Shown: positions 37,044 through 45,562 of the stretch, in pieces
Layout: each line of letters begins with the position of its first letter
How positions within the stretch are numbered: position 1 is the stretch's first letter
Position numbers and translations under genes: made by a program
Origin: Biomaibacter acetigenes
GTDB taxonomy: Bacteria > Bacillota > Thermosediminibacteria > Thermosediminibacterales > Tepidanaerobacteraceae
Assembly (NCBI RefSeq): GCF_003691585.1
Contig: NZ_CP033169.1
Location: forward strand, 868,001-932,000
Reading direction: 5' to 3'
Length of the DNA stretch: 64,000 nt
Notes under the pieces: generated by a model
What the model was told of the DNA's origin: nothing
Seen by the model: the letters and a program-made list of their open reading frames with translations, nothing else
Database searches by the model: none

Positions 37044-38621
37044 ATGAACGGAAAGCAAAAATTGGAACTGACCTGGATAGGGAAATATGATGAGATAAAG
37101 GTGGAACCAAGGATACTTTTAGAGGACAAGTCAAAAGGTTACGGCGACCCGAATACGGAGAACATGCTTATTCATGGGGATAACCTGCTTGCCCTGAAGG
37201 CTCTTGAGCAGGATTTTGCCGGTAAAATAAAATGTATATATATCGACCCGCCATATAATACGGGAAACGCCTTTGATCATTATGATGACAACTTGGAGCA
37301 TTCAATTTGGCTGAATCTGATGAAACCGAGATTGGAGATTATTTATAATCTACTTGCGGATAACGGCAGCTTGTGGATATCCATTGATGACGACGAGTGC
37401 CATTATCTTAAAGTGCTTTGCGATGAAATATTCGGAAGGAGAAATTTTGTAGCAAATGTAATTTGGGAAAAAAAGTATTCCCCTCAGAATGATGCAAAAT
37501 GGCTTTCGGATAGCCATGATCATATTTTGATTTACGCGAAAAATAAGGATGTATGGCGTCCTAACCTATTGCCGAGAACTGCCGAAATGGACAATAGATA
37601 TAAAAACCCTGACAATGATCCAAGAGGGCCTTGGAAGTCGAGTGATTTATCTGTAAAAACGCCCAACCCACGTGATATTTATCCGATTACTACACCATCA
37701 GGAAGGATAGTAATGCCTCCTGAAAGTAGAAGCTGGGTTGTATCAAAGGAACGTTTTGAAGAATTGCTTAAAGATAATAGAATATGGTTTGGCCAAAATG
37801 GTAATAACGTACCTTCCCTAAAACGATTTTTATCTGAAGTTCAAGAAGGGATAGTATCAAAAACTATATGGTTCCGTTCTGAAGTTGGCGACAATCAAGA
37901 GGCAAAACGTGAGGTAAAAGCTTTTAACAATGACGACGTTTTTACAACTCCTAAACCCGAACGTCTTATCCAGCGTATTCTCACACTGGCCTCCAATCCC
38001 GGGGACTGGGTTCTTGACTCCTTCCTCGGTTCCGGTACCACCGCTGCTGTTGCCCACAAAATGGGTCGACGGTGGATAGGCATTGAGCTTGGCGACCACT
38101 GTTACACGCACTGTCTGCCCCGGCTTAAAGCGGTTGTGGACGGGGAACAGGGCGGCATATCCAAAGCCGTCAACTGGAAGGGCGGCGGGGGTTTCCGTTT
38201 CTTTGAACTTGCCCCGTCCCTGCTGAAAAAAGATAAATACGGCAACTGGGTTATCGATGAACGTTATAATGCCGATATGCTTGCGGCGGCCATGGCCAAA
38301 CATCAGGGCTTTACTTATGCGCCTGATAGTGAAGTGTTCTGGAAACAGGGTTATTCTTACGAAAAGGATTATATTTTCACAACCACGCAATTTGTAACCC
38401 TGGAATACCTTGACCTCATCCACCAGGAGATGGCAGAGGATGAGTCGCTGTTAATCTGCTGCAAGGCATTTCAGGACGGAGCCGACCAGCGCTACGACAA
38501 CATCAATGTCAGGAAAATTCCTCAGGTTCTCTTAAATAAATGTGATTTCGGCGTTGAGAGTTATAGTCTGAACATAGTCGGTCTTCCCGAAATAGACGAG
38601 GAGGCGGATGATCATGAATAA
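37044..38621 (+). CDS. Type III-like adenine DNA methyltransferase (Mod)
   Basis: N6-adenine or N4-cytosine methyltransferase of the beta class, 525 residues. Motif IV IYIDPPYNTGNAF (about residue 70) precedes motif I LDSFLGSGTTAAVAHKMGRR (about 330), the beta order used by type III Mod subunits. The stretch between them should hold the target-recognition domain. ATG 37044 follows GGAGG; GTG 37041 is possible. It overlaps the Res gene by eight bases, so the two subunits are translated together. Confidence 0.9.
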   Translation: MNGKQKLELTWIGKYDEIKVEPRILLEDKSKGYGDPNTENMLIHGDNLLALKALEQDFAGKIKCIYIDPPYNTGNAFDHYDDNLEHSIWLNLMKPRLEIIYNLLADNGSLWISIDDDECHYLKVLCDEIFGRRNFVANVIWEKKYSPQNDAKWLSDSHDHILIYAKNKDVWRPNLLPRTAEMDNRYKNPDNDPRGPWKSSDLSVKTPNPRDIYPITTPSGRIVMPPESRSWVVSKERFEELLKDNRIWFGQNGNNVPSLKRFLSEVQEGIVSKTIWFRSEVGDNQEAKREVKAFNNDDVFTTPKPERLIQRILTLASNPGDWVLDSFLGSGTTAAVAHKMGRRWIGIELGDHCYTHCLPRLKAVVDGEQGGISKAVNWKGGGGFRFFELAPSLLKKDKYGNWVIDERYNADMLAAAMAKHQGFTYAPDSEVFWKQGYSYEKDYIFTTTQFVTLEYLDLIHQEMAEDESLLICCKAFQDGADQRYDNINVRKIPQVLLNKCDFGVESYSLNIVGLPEIDEEADDHE

Positions 38622-41301
38622 AAATACCCGCTATATCACCAACCGTCTGAAACTGCGCGAGCCCCAGGCCGAAAGTCTGGAGTTGTTTGAGCAACTATGT
38701 GACCGGCTGGAACTTAAAAAGGATATAAACCTTGAGATTGAGGCTGCTAAAGTCCATTATTTATGTCCTACTTTCAAGAGCTTTGAGCGTGATTTTCCGT
38801 CTATTTGCTTTGCGCTCGCCACCGGTGTGGGCAAAACAAGACTGATGGGTGCTTTTATTGCCTATCTTTATTATGAAAAAGGGATTAAAAACTTTTTTGT
38901 TATGGCGCCGAATCTTACTATTTACAACAAGCTTATTAAAGATTTTGGGGATATAAATAACCCGAAGTATGTTTTTCGTGGGCTGGATGCTTTTGTTACA
39001 CCGCCCCGGATCATCCATGGCGAGAACTATGAATATTACCGCCAACAGGAATTGGGAACCAGTGGGATAACCATTAATGTCTTCAATATATCCAAACTCA
39101 ATGCCGAAACCCGCAGCGGCAGGGAGCCGCGCATGAAGCGCCTTAACGAAGTGCTGGGGGACTCGTACTTTAACTATCTGGTCGAATTACCCGACCTTGT
39201 TCTGCTGATGGATGAGTCCCATCATTACCGCGCCGACCGGGGCATGGCGGTTATCAATGAATTGAAGCCGGTGCTCGGCATTGAAGTTACCGCTACTCCA
39301 CAGGTTGAGAGGAGCGGCAGGAGTATTAAGTTCGAAAACGTTGTGTACGAATACTCTCTTGCTCACGCCCTGGAGGACGGAAAATTTGTCAAAGTGCCTG
39401 CAGTCGCTACCCGTAAAAACTTTGACCCGGAACAGTATTCTGACGATGAACTTGACCGTATTAAACTGATTGACGGTGTGAGGATACATATTGAGACCCA
39501 GGCCGAGCTCGAAAAATACGCCCGGGAAAACGGCAGGAAAATCATCAAGCCTTTTGTGTTGGTCGTTGCCAAGGATACTAATCATTCGGGCAAACTCAAA
39601 GATTTTATCTGTTCCGATGCCTTTTTTAAGGGATATTACAAGGATAAGGTATTGGAAATCCACTCCAACCAGACCGGAGCAGAAAAAGACGAGAATATAG
39701 AACAGTTGCTTTCGCTGGAAGAACCGGATAACAAAATTGAGATAGTTATTCACGTCAATATGCTGAAAGAGGGTTGGGACGTAACCAACCTTTATACCAT
39801 CATTCCTTTACGCCGTTCCGCTTCGGAAACTTTAACCGAGCAGACTATCGGCAGGGGGCTACGTTTGCCATACGGTGAGCGTACAGGCGTGGATGCGGTG
39901 GACCGCCTGAATATTGTGCACCATGACAAATACGATGCTATTATCAATGCTGCTAATGATCCTAATTCCATTATCCGCAAATTAAATATTATTGAAGTAG
40001 ATGATTCTACAACTCAAGACCGCAAAACAATTGTAGAATTGCCTTCAAGGGTAGAGGAAACCATAGGCGGCTATTCTTTTATGGAACAGATTAAACTTGG
40101 CATTCCGGATGACGCCGTGCCGACAGATGAACGAAAAAGCGAAGTTGCCAAAACTATTGCTCAGACTGCTTATAAAACGGTTATGGAATTGAACAAGCAT
40201 GTCAAAACCTTTAGCGATGTCAAAAAACCGGAATACCGGAATTTAATCGTGGCAGCCGTTGTTCAGAAGACGAAGGAGTCGTTTCCCACAGTTGATTTCA
40301 ATGATGAAGTAAAAAAGTGTATTGAAAAAGCTGTTGAGGAAGTTACACAGCTTGTGACTAATATCGTCATCCCTGTGCCGCGCGCTACTGTCCAGCAGGT
40401 GTTGGAGATTAAAGAAGGTTATTATGACTTCGACCTTGATACCAGAAACTTGAATTACCGTCCTTCTGACGACACTATCATTATAAAGGACTTAAAAGAC
40501 GGAAAAATTGCCGTAATTAATTCCGATGGCAGCATAGGAAAAGAAGATACGCCCGAAAACATGATTGTGCAGGAAATCGTAATGACAAAGTCTGATGTTG
40601 ACTACGAAAAGAATGCCGATTTATTGTTTAAGCTGGTCGGACAGGCAAAGGCCAAGTTTGCTACATATTTAAACCAGGATGAGATTAAAAAGGTTATGGT
40701 TACGAGAAAGCGAGACATTGCAGAATTTATTTACCTGCAGATGAGGGAGCATTTCTACAAGGAAGAAACCAGGTTTGAGGCATCCGACATGCTTCCGTTT
40801 ACTAAAATTGAAGTCGGCTTCGGGGAAAAATATTCTGCCGATGAACTGTATGATTTCAGGACATATGTCCCGGCTGGAGAAATAAGGAGCAGAGTATTCA
40901 AGGGCTTTAAGAAGAGCTGTCATTCCCTTTACAAATTTGACAGCAGTACTGAAAAACAATTTGCTGTTATTTTGGAAGATGACGATTCGGTTGAAAAGTG
41001 GATGCGTCCGGCGAAAAAGCAGTTTAACATCTGGTGGGATAAATACAGCCGTCAGCAATATGAGCCTGATTTTGTAGTCGAAACCGCAGACTGCATTTAC
41101 ATGATAGAGATCAAAATGAGCGGTGAGATTGAGAGTGAAGTAGTACAGTTAAAAGCCCAAGCGGGCAAAAAATACTGTGCTGCGGCGACAGAGTTTAATG
41201 CTAAGCATGGCGGCAAGCCATGGAAATATCTGCTTATTCCGCATGATGTTGTTAAAGAAGGTGTCTTCTTTAACTGGCTGGCTAAACAGTTTGAAGTGTA
41301 A
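38614..41301 (+). CDS. Type III-like restriction endonuclease (Res)
   Basis: ATP-dependent restriction subunit of 895 residues. Helicase motifs: ALATGVGKTRLMGAFIAYLY, LLMDESHHYRAD, VNMLKEGWDVTNLY and LTEQTIGRGLRLPYGE. The C-terminal PD-(D/E)XK nuclease is visible as YEPDFVVETADCIYMIEIKM. Type III enzymes cleave only after meeting an unmodified site in the right orientation and need Mod to recognise it. ATG 38614 is chosen for its spacing from GAGGAGG; ATG 38608 is too close. Confidence 0.92.
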   Translation: MNKNTRYITNRLKLREPQAESLELFEQLCDRLELKKDINLEIEAAKVHYLCPTFKSFERDFPSICFALATGVGKTRLMGAFIAYLYYEKGIKNFFVMAPNLTIYNKLIKDFGDINNPKYVFRGLDAFVTPPRIIHGENYEYYRQQELGTSGITINVFNISKLNAETRSGREPRMKRLNEVLGDSYFNYLVELPDLVLLMDESHHYRADRGMAVINELKPVLGIEVTATPQVERSGRSIKFENVVYEYSLAHALEDGKFVKVPAVATRKNFDPEQYSDDELDRIKLIDGVRIHIETQAELEKYARENGRKIIKPFVLVVAKDTNHSGKLKDFICSDAFFKGYYKDKVLEIHSNQTGAEKDENIEQLLSLEEPDNKIEIVIHVNMLKEGWDVTNLYTIIPLRRSASETLTEQTIGRGLRLPYGERTGVDAVDRLNIVHHDKYDAIINAANDPNSIIRKLNIIEVDDSTTQDRKTIVELPSRVEETIGGYSFMEQIKLGIPDDAVPTDERKSEVAKTIAQTAYKTVMELNKHVKTFSDVKKPEYRNLIVAAVVQKTKESFPTVDFNDEVKKCIEKAVEEVTQLVTNIVIPVPRATVQQVLEIKEGYYDFDLDTRNLNYRPSDDTIIIKDLKDGKIAVINSDGSIGKEDTPENMIVQEIVMTKSDVDYEKNADLLFKLVGQAKAKFATYLNQDEIKKVMVTRKRDIAEFIYLQMREHFYKEETRFEASDMLPFTKIEVGFGEKYSADELYDFRTYVPAGEIRSRVFKGFKKSCHSLYKFDSSTEKQFAVILEDDDSVEKWMRPAKKQFNIWWDKYSRQQYEPDFVVETADCIYMIEIKMSGEIESEVVQLKAQAGKKYCAAATEFNAKHGGKPWKYLLIPHDVVKEGVFFNWLAKQFEV

Positions 41302-41377
41302 TTCTGTACTCCAAACAAATACGACCCGGTGGAATAGTACAGCTTGTTTTTTTATAACTCAAATTGTATGAAAATTA

Positions 41378-41386
41378 TGGTATAAT
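41378..41386 (+). promoter_or_regulatory. Extended -10 promoter before the DUF4268 gene
   Basis: TGGTATAAT with no good -35 box, 63 bases upstream of ATG 41449. It suggests the genes from here on can be expressed apart from the helicase-Mod-Res operon. Confidence 0.45.
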
Positions 41387-41448
41387 TTAGGTGTACCTGT
41401 TAAATAAAGGTGCATTTTATTTTATTTTCAGGGGGTATTAAAACGATA

Positions 41449-42552
41449 ATGTACCTTATCGATAAGAAAAACAACCGGATTTCCAAAATTGAAGAAAAAA
41501 CCTTTTCAGAACTCGGATTTAAAGAGAGGGAACATCTGCAGGAGTGGCTGGCAAATGAACCAGCAATATTTGGGGAAGATTTGCTCATAATTCAAAAAGA
41601 ATTTGACGGCTTTTCTGATACAAAGGAACGGCTTGACCTTTTAGCTCTGGATAAAGACGGCAACCTGGTGATTATTGAAAACAAGCTGGACGATTCCGGT
41701 CGGGATGTAACCTGGCAGGCGTTGAAATATGCATCTTATTGTTCCAGCTTATCCAAGGAAGAAATCAGAGTTATATTTCAGGACTACCTTACCAGTTGCG
41801 GAAGCGGAGAAACAGCGGAAGAAAAGCTTTGTGAATTTTATGGAAAGGAATACGATGAAATATCACTGAACAAAGGTACTGGACAACGAATTATTCTGGT
41901 TGCTGCTAAATTCAGGAAAGAGGTTACTTCCACTGTTTTATGGCTTATGAACTATAATATCCGTATCCAGTGTTTTCGTGTGACTCCTTATAAAAAAGAT
42001 GACAAGTTGTTCCTTGATATTGAACAGATTATTCCAATGAAGGACGCTGAGGATTATGTGATTAAAATGGCCGAAAAAGCCCAGGATGATATCATGATTG
42101 AGAATAAATTAAAAAGTTCCGATGCGTTACGCTTAGAGTTCTGGACTGCTTTGCTCAAAGAGATGGCGAAGAAAAGTGACTTATTTAAGAATATCAGCCC
42201 CAAAAAAGATAATTGGATAAATGCAGGTTCAGGCATATCAGGAGTACCTTTCACATTCGCTATTTCAAAAGCGTATGCAAGAGTGGAACTTTACATAGAT
42301 ACAGGTGATAAAACTGAGAATAAGAAGCTGTTCGATTATTTACACCAAAGCAAAGAGGCTATCGAGACAGCTTTTGAAGAAGCATTGACCTGGGAACGGT
42401 TGGATGATAAAAGGGCAAGCCGGATAAGCTCCAGTATTGACAAAAACTCTTATGACAGGGAGAATTGGGATTTTATCATACCAGAACTAACGGAACGGAT
42501 GGTGCGTTTTGAAAAGGCTCTGAGGGATTATCTGAAGAAATATAAGAAGTAA
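41449..42552 (+). CDS. DUF4268 protein with DUF91-like nuclease fold
   Basis: A 367-residue protein. Its N-terminal half has a PD-(D/E)XK-like core: ERLDLLALDKDGNLVIIENK contains the D and E-x-K pattern of DUF91/NucS-type nucleases. The C-terminal half is DUF4268 (GISGVPFTFAISKAYARVEL, then a helical end). Such proteins recur in restriction-modification islands; their action is not established. ATG 41449 gives the family start MYLIDKKNNRISKIEE; an in-frame GTG at 41410 is possible. AGGGGG upstream is 13 bases away, which is long. Confidence 0.8.
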   Translation: MYLIDKKNNRISKIEEKTFSELGFKEREHLQEWLANEPAIFGEDLLIIQKEFDGFSDTKERLDLLALDKDGNLVIIENKLDDSGRDVTWQALKYASYCSSLSKEEIRVIFQDYLTSCGSGETAEEKLCEFYGKEYDEISLNKGTGQRIILVAAKFRKEVTSTVLWLMNYNIRIQCFRVTPYKKDDKLFLDIEQIIPMKDAEDYVIKMAEKAQDDIMIENKLKSSDALRLEFWTALLKEMAKKSDLFKNISPKKDNWINAGSGISGVPFTFAISKAYARVELYIDTGDKTENKKLFDYLHQSKEAIETAFEEALTWERLDDKRASRISSSIDKNSYDRENWDFIIPELTERMVRFEKALRDYLKKYKK

Positions 42553-42584
42553 ATGGATTTAGTGATATCAGGAGTGAAGAAAAA

Positions 42585-44003
42585 TTGAGAATTGCTTTGA
42601 TTTCATGCACCAGCAGAAAAAAAGCATATAAATGCCCGGCAAGAGACTTATATTCAGAAAGCCCGCGGTTTCGGTTGGCATATGCTTTGGCAAAGCTTGT
42701 TGCAGATAATATATTTATTCTTTCCGCAAAGTATGGCTTAGTGCCGGAGCATATGATTATTGAACCTTATAACGAAACCTTAAAAGAGAAAAGTGCCCAG
42801 GAACGTCGGGAATGGGGAGACATGGTACTAAACGAATTACGAAAAGTTTCCGACTTAAAACGCGATGAGTTTATTGTTTTGGCCGGCGAAGTTTATCAAG
42901 AAAATCTGCTGCCCCATTTGATTCATTTTTGGCTTCCTCTCAAAGGCAAGAGGCAAGGAGAATGGATTCCGGAGTTGGAGAGATTGATTAGCCTAGAAAA
43001 AGAAACAGAAAAAGTAGACGTTCTTCACATGATCTTCAATGGTCTACCACGACTTGATTGGACAATGATACACCGGATTCCCTATCGAAATGGGATATAT
43101 ATCATGTTTGAAAAGGGTGAAAGCTACCATGGCATGGACAGGATAGTTCGCGTAGGTACCCACCGAGGTCAAGACCGTTTGAAGAAAAGGTTAAGAGACC
43201 ATTTTGTGAAAGAAGACGCTGATGGCAGTATTTTCCGTAAAAACATCGGTCGTGCTTTTTTGAATATGACTTCGGATCCATATTTACAAGTGTGGGAAAT
43301 TGATATGCACAATTCTAAAAATGATAGAAACTATGGACACTTAATAAATGAAGAGCTTGAAACTGAACTTGAGGCAAAAATTAGCCAGTATTTAAGGGAC
43401 AACATCACTTTTGTTTGTTTTCCGGTGGATGAAGAAGTGGAAAGGCTAAGGTTGGAAGAAGGTATTATTGCAACGCTTAACAGGAACCCATCGTTTGGTC
43501 CGAGTAACAATTGGCTGGGCTTGAAGAGCCCTGTGCCGGAGATTGCGAGTAGTGGTCTTTGGAATAGACAGGGTTTGGAGGGACAACCATTATCAGCTGA
43601 GGAATTAGGGCGAGTTAAGTGGCTTGCCAGATTTGGAAACGATAGTTACAGAAACAATACGGGGAGTAGGGCACGAGTACAAAGAGCGGTGAATCGTGTC
43701 AGAACGGTTGGAAAACCTCCTGATTCGGGGCGGAAAACGGCTGATGATGTAAGGCAGTACATAGATAAATTGTTTCAAGAAGCAAAGATGAGAGGCGAAG
43801 ATTATATTGATTTGGTTTCAGGGGATATTCATAAGCAGTTGGGTATGAAAAACAGGATGCCGCAGGTGTGTAGAATTATGTATGAGAAAATGATACCAGG
43901 TGATGAAGTTTTACATACAACCCCGAGTGGTAAGAGTTCGACTATAAAAATCAGGTATAACTTAAGTAGAGGGGAGTGGTTATGTGAAACAAATAATGAA
44001 TGA
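42585..44003 (+). CDS. DUF6884 domain fused to GIY-YIG-like and C-terminal domains
   Basis: A 472-residue multidomain protein of the defence island. Residues about 1-140 are DUF6884 (RIALISCTSRKKAYKCPA, ILSAKYGLVPEHMIIEPY), related to YaaA/transglycosylase-like folds. About 150-320 resemble a GIY-YIG arrangement (NGIYIMFEKGESYHGM, VRVGTHRGQDRLKKRLRDHF, with a Glu in LRLEEGIIATLN). About 385-470 is a small domain seen at the end of some restriction-associated proteins (YIDLVSGDIHKQLGMKNRMP). TTG 42585 follows AGGAGTG. The nuclease reading is inference. Confidence 0.6.
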   Translation: MRIALISCTSRKKAYKCPARDLYSESPRFRLAYALAKLVADNIFILSAKYGLVPEHMIIEPYNETLKEKSAQERREWGDMVLNELRKVSDLKRDEFIVLAGEVYQENLLPHLIHFWLPLKGKRQGEWIPELERLISLEKETEKVDVLHMIFNGLPRLDWTMIHRIPYRNGIYIMFEKGESYHGMDRIVRVGTHRGQDRLKKRLRDHFVKEDADGSIFRKNIGRAFLNMTSDPYLQVWEIDMHNSKNDRNYGHLINEELETELEAKISQYLRDNITFVCFPVDEEVERLRLEEGIIATLNRNPSFGPSNNWLGLKSPVPEIASSGLWNRQGLEGQPLSAEELGRVKWLARFGNDSYRNNTGSRARVQRAVNRVRTVGKPPDSGRKTADDVRQYIDKLFQEAKMRGEDYIDLVSGDIHKQLGMKNRMPQVCRIMYEKMIPGDEVLHTTPSGKSSTIKIRYNLSRGEWLCETNNE

Positions 44004-44153
44004 TATCAATGATTTTTTATCTGGTAATAAAATGCCTGAATTTTATAATGCTTACAATTGGGGAAATGACAATAGTGGCATTATTTGCTTATAGTTCAGG
44101 CATTTTAAAACAAGGGTAGTTATTAAATTGTTAAATGCATTGAAGGTGGTTGT
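43983..44153 (+). other. Intergenic stretch with long-armed inverted repeat and tiny frame
   Basis: AAAATGCCTGAA (44029-44040) and TTCAGGCATTTT (44095-44106) are perfect 12-base inverted arms around 54 bases. A short frame from GTG 43983 (VKQIMNDINDFLSGNKMPEF and on to TAG 44092) runs through the loop and could be a gene tail. No T-run follows, so it is not a standard terminator. Confidence 0.45.
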
Positions 44154-45386
44154 GTGGATTTTAGATTTATTACAGCAGATGAAAGAGAAGCATTATATAA
44201 TGAAGTATGGGCGGAGCCTGTAACTACTGTTGCAAGAAGGTATGGTATGTCCGATAACGGGCTACGGAAACATTGCAAGAGGCTTGGGATTCCATTGCCG
44301 CCAAGTGGATATTGGGCGAGAGTTAAAGCCGGACAAAAGGTATCGAAGCCCGCTTTGCCAAAAGTAACTGGAGAACTTAAAAAGCATGTCCGCAATTATG
44401 CCATAAAGTACAGGACAGATCTTGAACAGTTAACGGACGCTGAGTTGATGACTGATGAAGAGCTTAGCTTACTAAGAGAAGAAACAAAAACGTTTATTAG
44501 GGAAACATGCTCTCAAATCCAAGTAAAAGACAAGCTTAGAAACCCACACCATTTAATTACCGAGCATAAGGAAGAAGTGATTTACAGAAAAAAGAGGGAT
44601 AAAGCATTAAAACAGGCCAGCTTCAGTTCAAGCTATTATACAAGTGTAAATAGTAAATATCGAGATAATAAACCCATTCTTCCAATAAATGTTTCAGAAT
44701 CAAATATGAACAGGGCATATAGAATACTGGACACAATTATGAAAACGCTTGAGGATATGGAGGCTTATACTCAGGTTAGCATTGATTCAGGTAAGGACAC
44801 AGCATATTTTGTTGTTATGCACTCAGCTTTTTATTTTGAATTGAAAGAAGAAACTAGAAAAAAACGAGGTTCACAAAACAACGTTGAAGCCCAGACTTAT
44901 TTTGTCTTGTCAATGTCTGCAAAAAGCTGGTTTAGTAATAGCACCCAATATAAGATGGAATACAAAGATAATGACGATGAGCCTTTAGAAACTCAAATAG
45001 GAAGAATTATTTATGATATGTTTGTTGTTGCAAATAAGCTCCGAGCTATAGATGAACTGAAAGAAAGAGAAGAAAAAAGACAATGGGAAGAGCATGAAAG
45101 GCAGCGGCGTTTAGAACAAATGAGAAAAGGAGAATTAGAAGATGTAAGGCTGTTGGAACAGGCTGCTTCGGATTGGGATAAGGCAGAGAAAATTAGAAGG
45201 TTTGCTGACTGTATGGAAAGAAAAATAGCTGAGGTTGCAAATGAAGAAAAAAGAGAAAAGCTTTTAAAATGGTTAAAATGGGCGCGTGATAAAGCTGACT
45301 GGCTTGATCCCCTGACCGAAAAAGAAGATGAGCTTTTGGGAAAAAGCAAACATATATTTGACCTCATAGAAGATGAAGATTTCTAG
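44154..45386 (+). CDS. HTH-containing protein of unknown function (defence island)
   Basis: A 410-residue protein. The N-terminus has a sigma-region-4-like HTH (PVTTVARRYGMSDNGLRKHC) followed by LGIPLPPSGYWARVKAGQKV, a signature shared by a family often found in mobile or restriction islands. The middle is mixed alpha/beta, and the last 100 residues are a charged coiled coil rich in Glu, Arg and Lys. No catalytic motif was recognised. GTG 44154 follows GAAGGTGG. Confidence 0.65.
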   Translation: MDFRFITADEREALYNEVWAEPVTTVARRYGMSDNGLRKHCKRLGIPLPPSGYWARVKAGQKVSKPALPKVTGELKKHVRNYAIKYRTDLEQLTDAELMTDEELSLLREETKTFIRETCSQIQVKDKLRNPHHLITEHKEEVIYRKKRDKALKQASFSSSYYTSVNSKYRDNKPILPINVSESNMNRAYRILDTIMKTLEDMEAYTQVSIDSGKDTAYFVVMHSAFYFELKEETRKKRGSQNNVEAQTYFVLSMSAKSWFSNSTQYKMEYKDNDDEPLETQIGRIIYDMFVVANKLRAIDELKEREEKRQWEEHERQRRLEQMRKGELEDVRLLEQAASDWDKAEKIRRFADCMERKIAEVANEEKREKLLKWLKWARDKADWLDPLTEKEDELLGKSKHIFDLIEDEDF

Positions 45387-45505
45387 GCAAATTGGTAACC
45401 TTAAACTTGGTAATGTGGAAACATATCAAGTGTTTTCTTTTAAGCGCTTTTCGCCGCTCGAAGCACGTGGAGTGCGTGGTATAACTCAAACTTTACTTAT
45501 GACCC

Positions 45506-45534
45506 TTGAAGAATCGGACAACATTAGATATAAA
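45506..45534 (+). promoter_or_regulatory. Sigma-A promoter of the COG3044-type ATPase gene
   Basis: TTGAAG (45506-45511), 17-base spacer, TATAAA (45529-45534), leaving a leader of about 20 bases before the gene. The remaining 45387-45505 gap holds no recognised signal. Confidence 0.55.
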
Positions 45535-45562
45535 AGGAGAAATACAGTAAGGAGAGAGTATA

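Noticed and set aside
33975-41301. Assignment of the island as DISARM or BREX
   Set aside because: The SNF2 helicase and methylase recall DISARM, but drmA, drmB (DUF1998) and drmC are absent; BREX markers pglX, pglZ and brxL are also absent, and the nuclease is type III Res-like.
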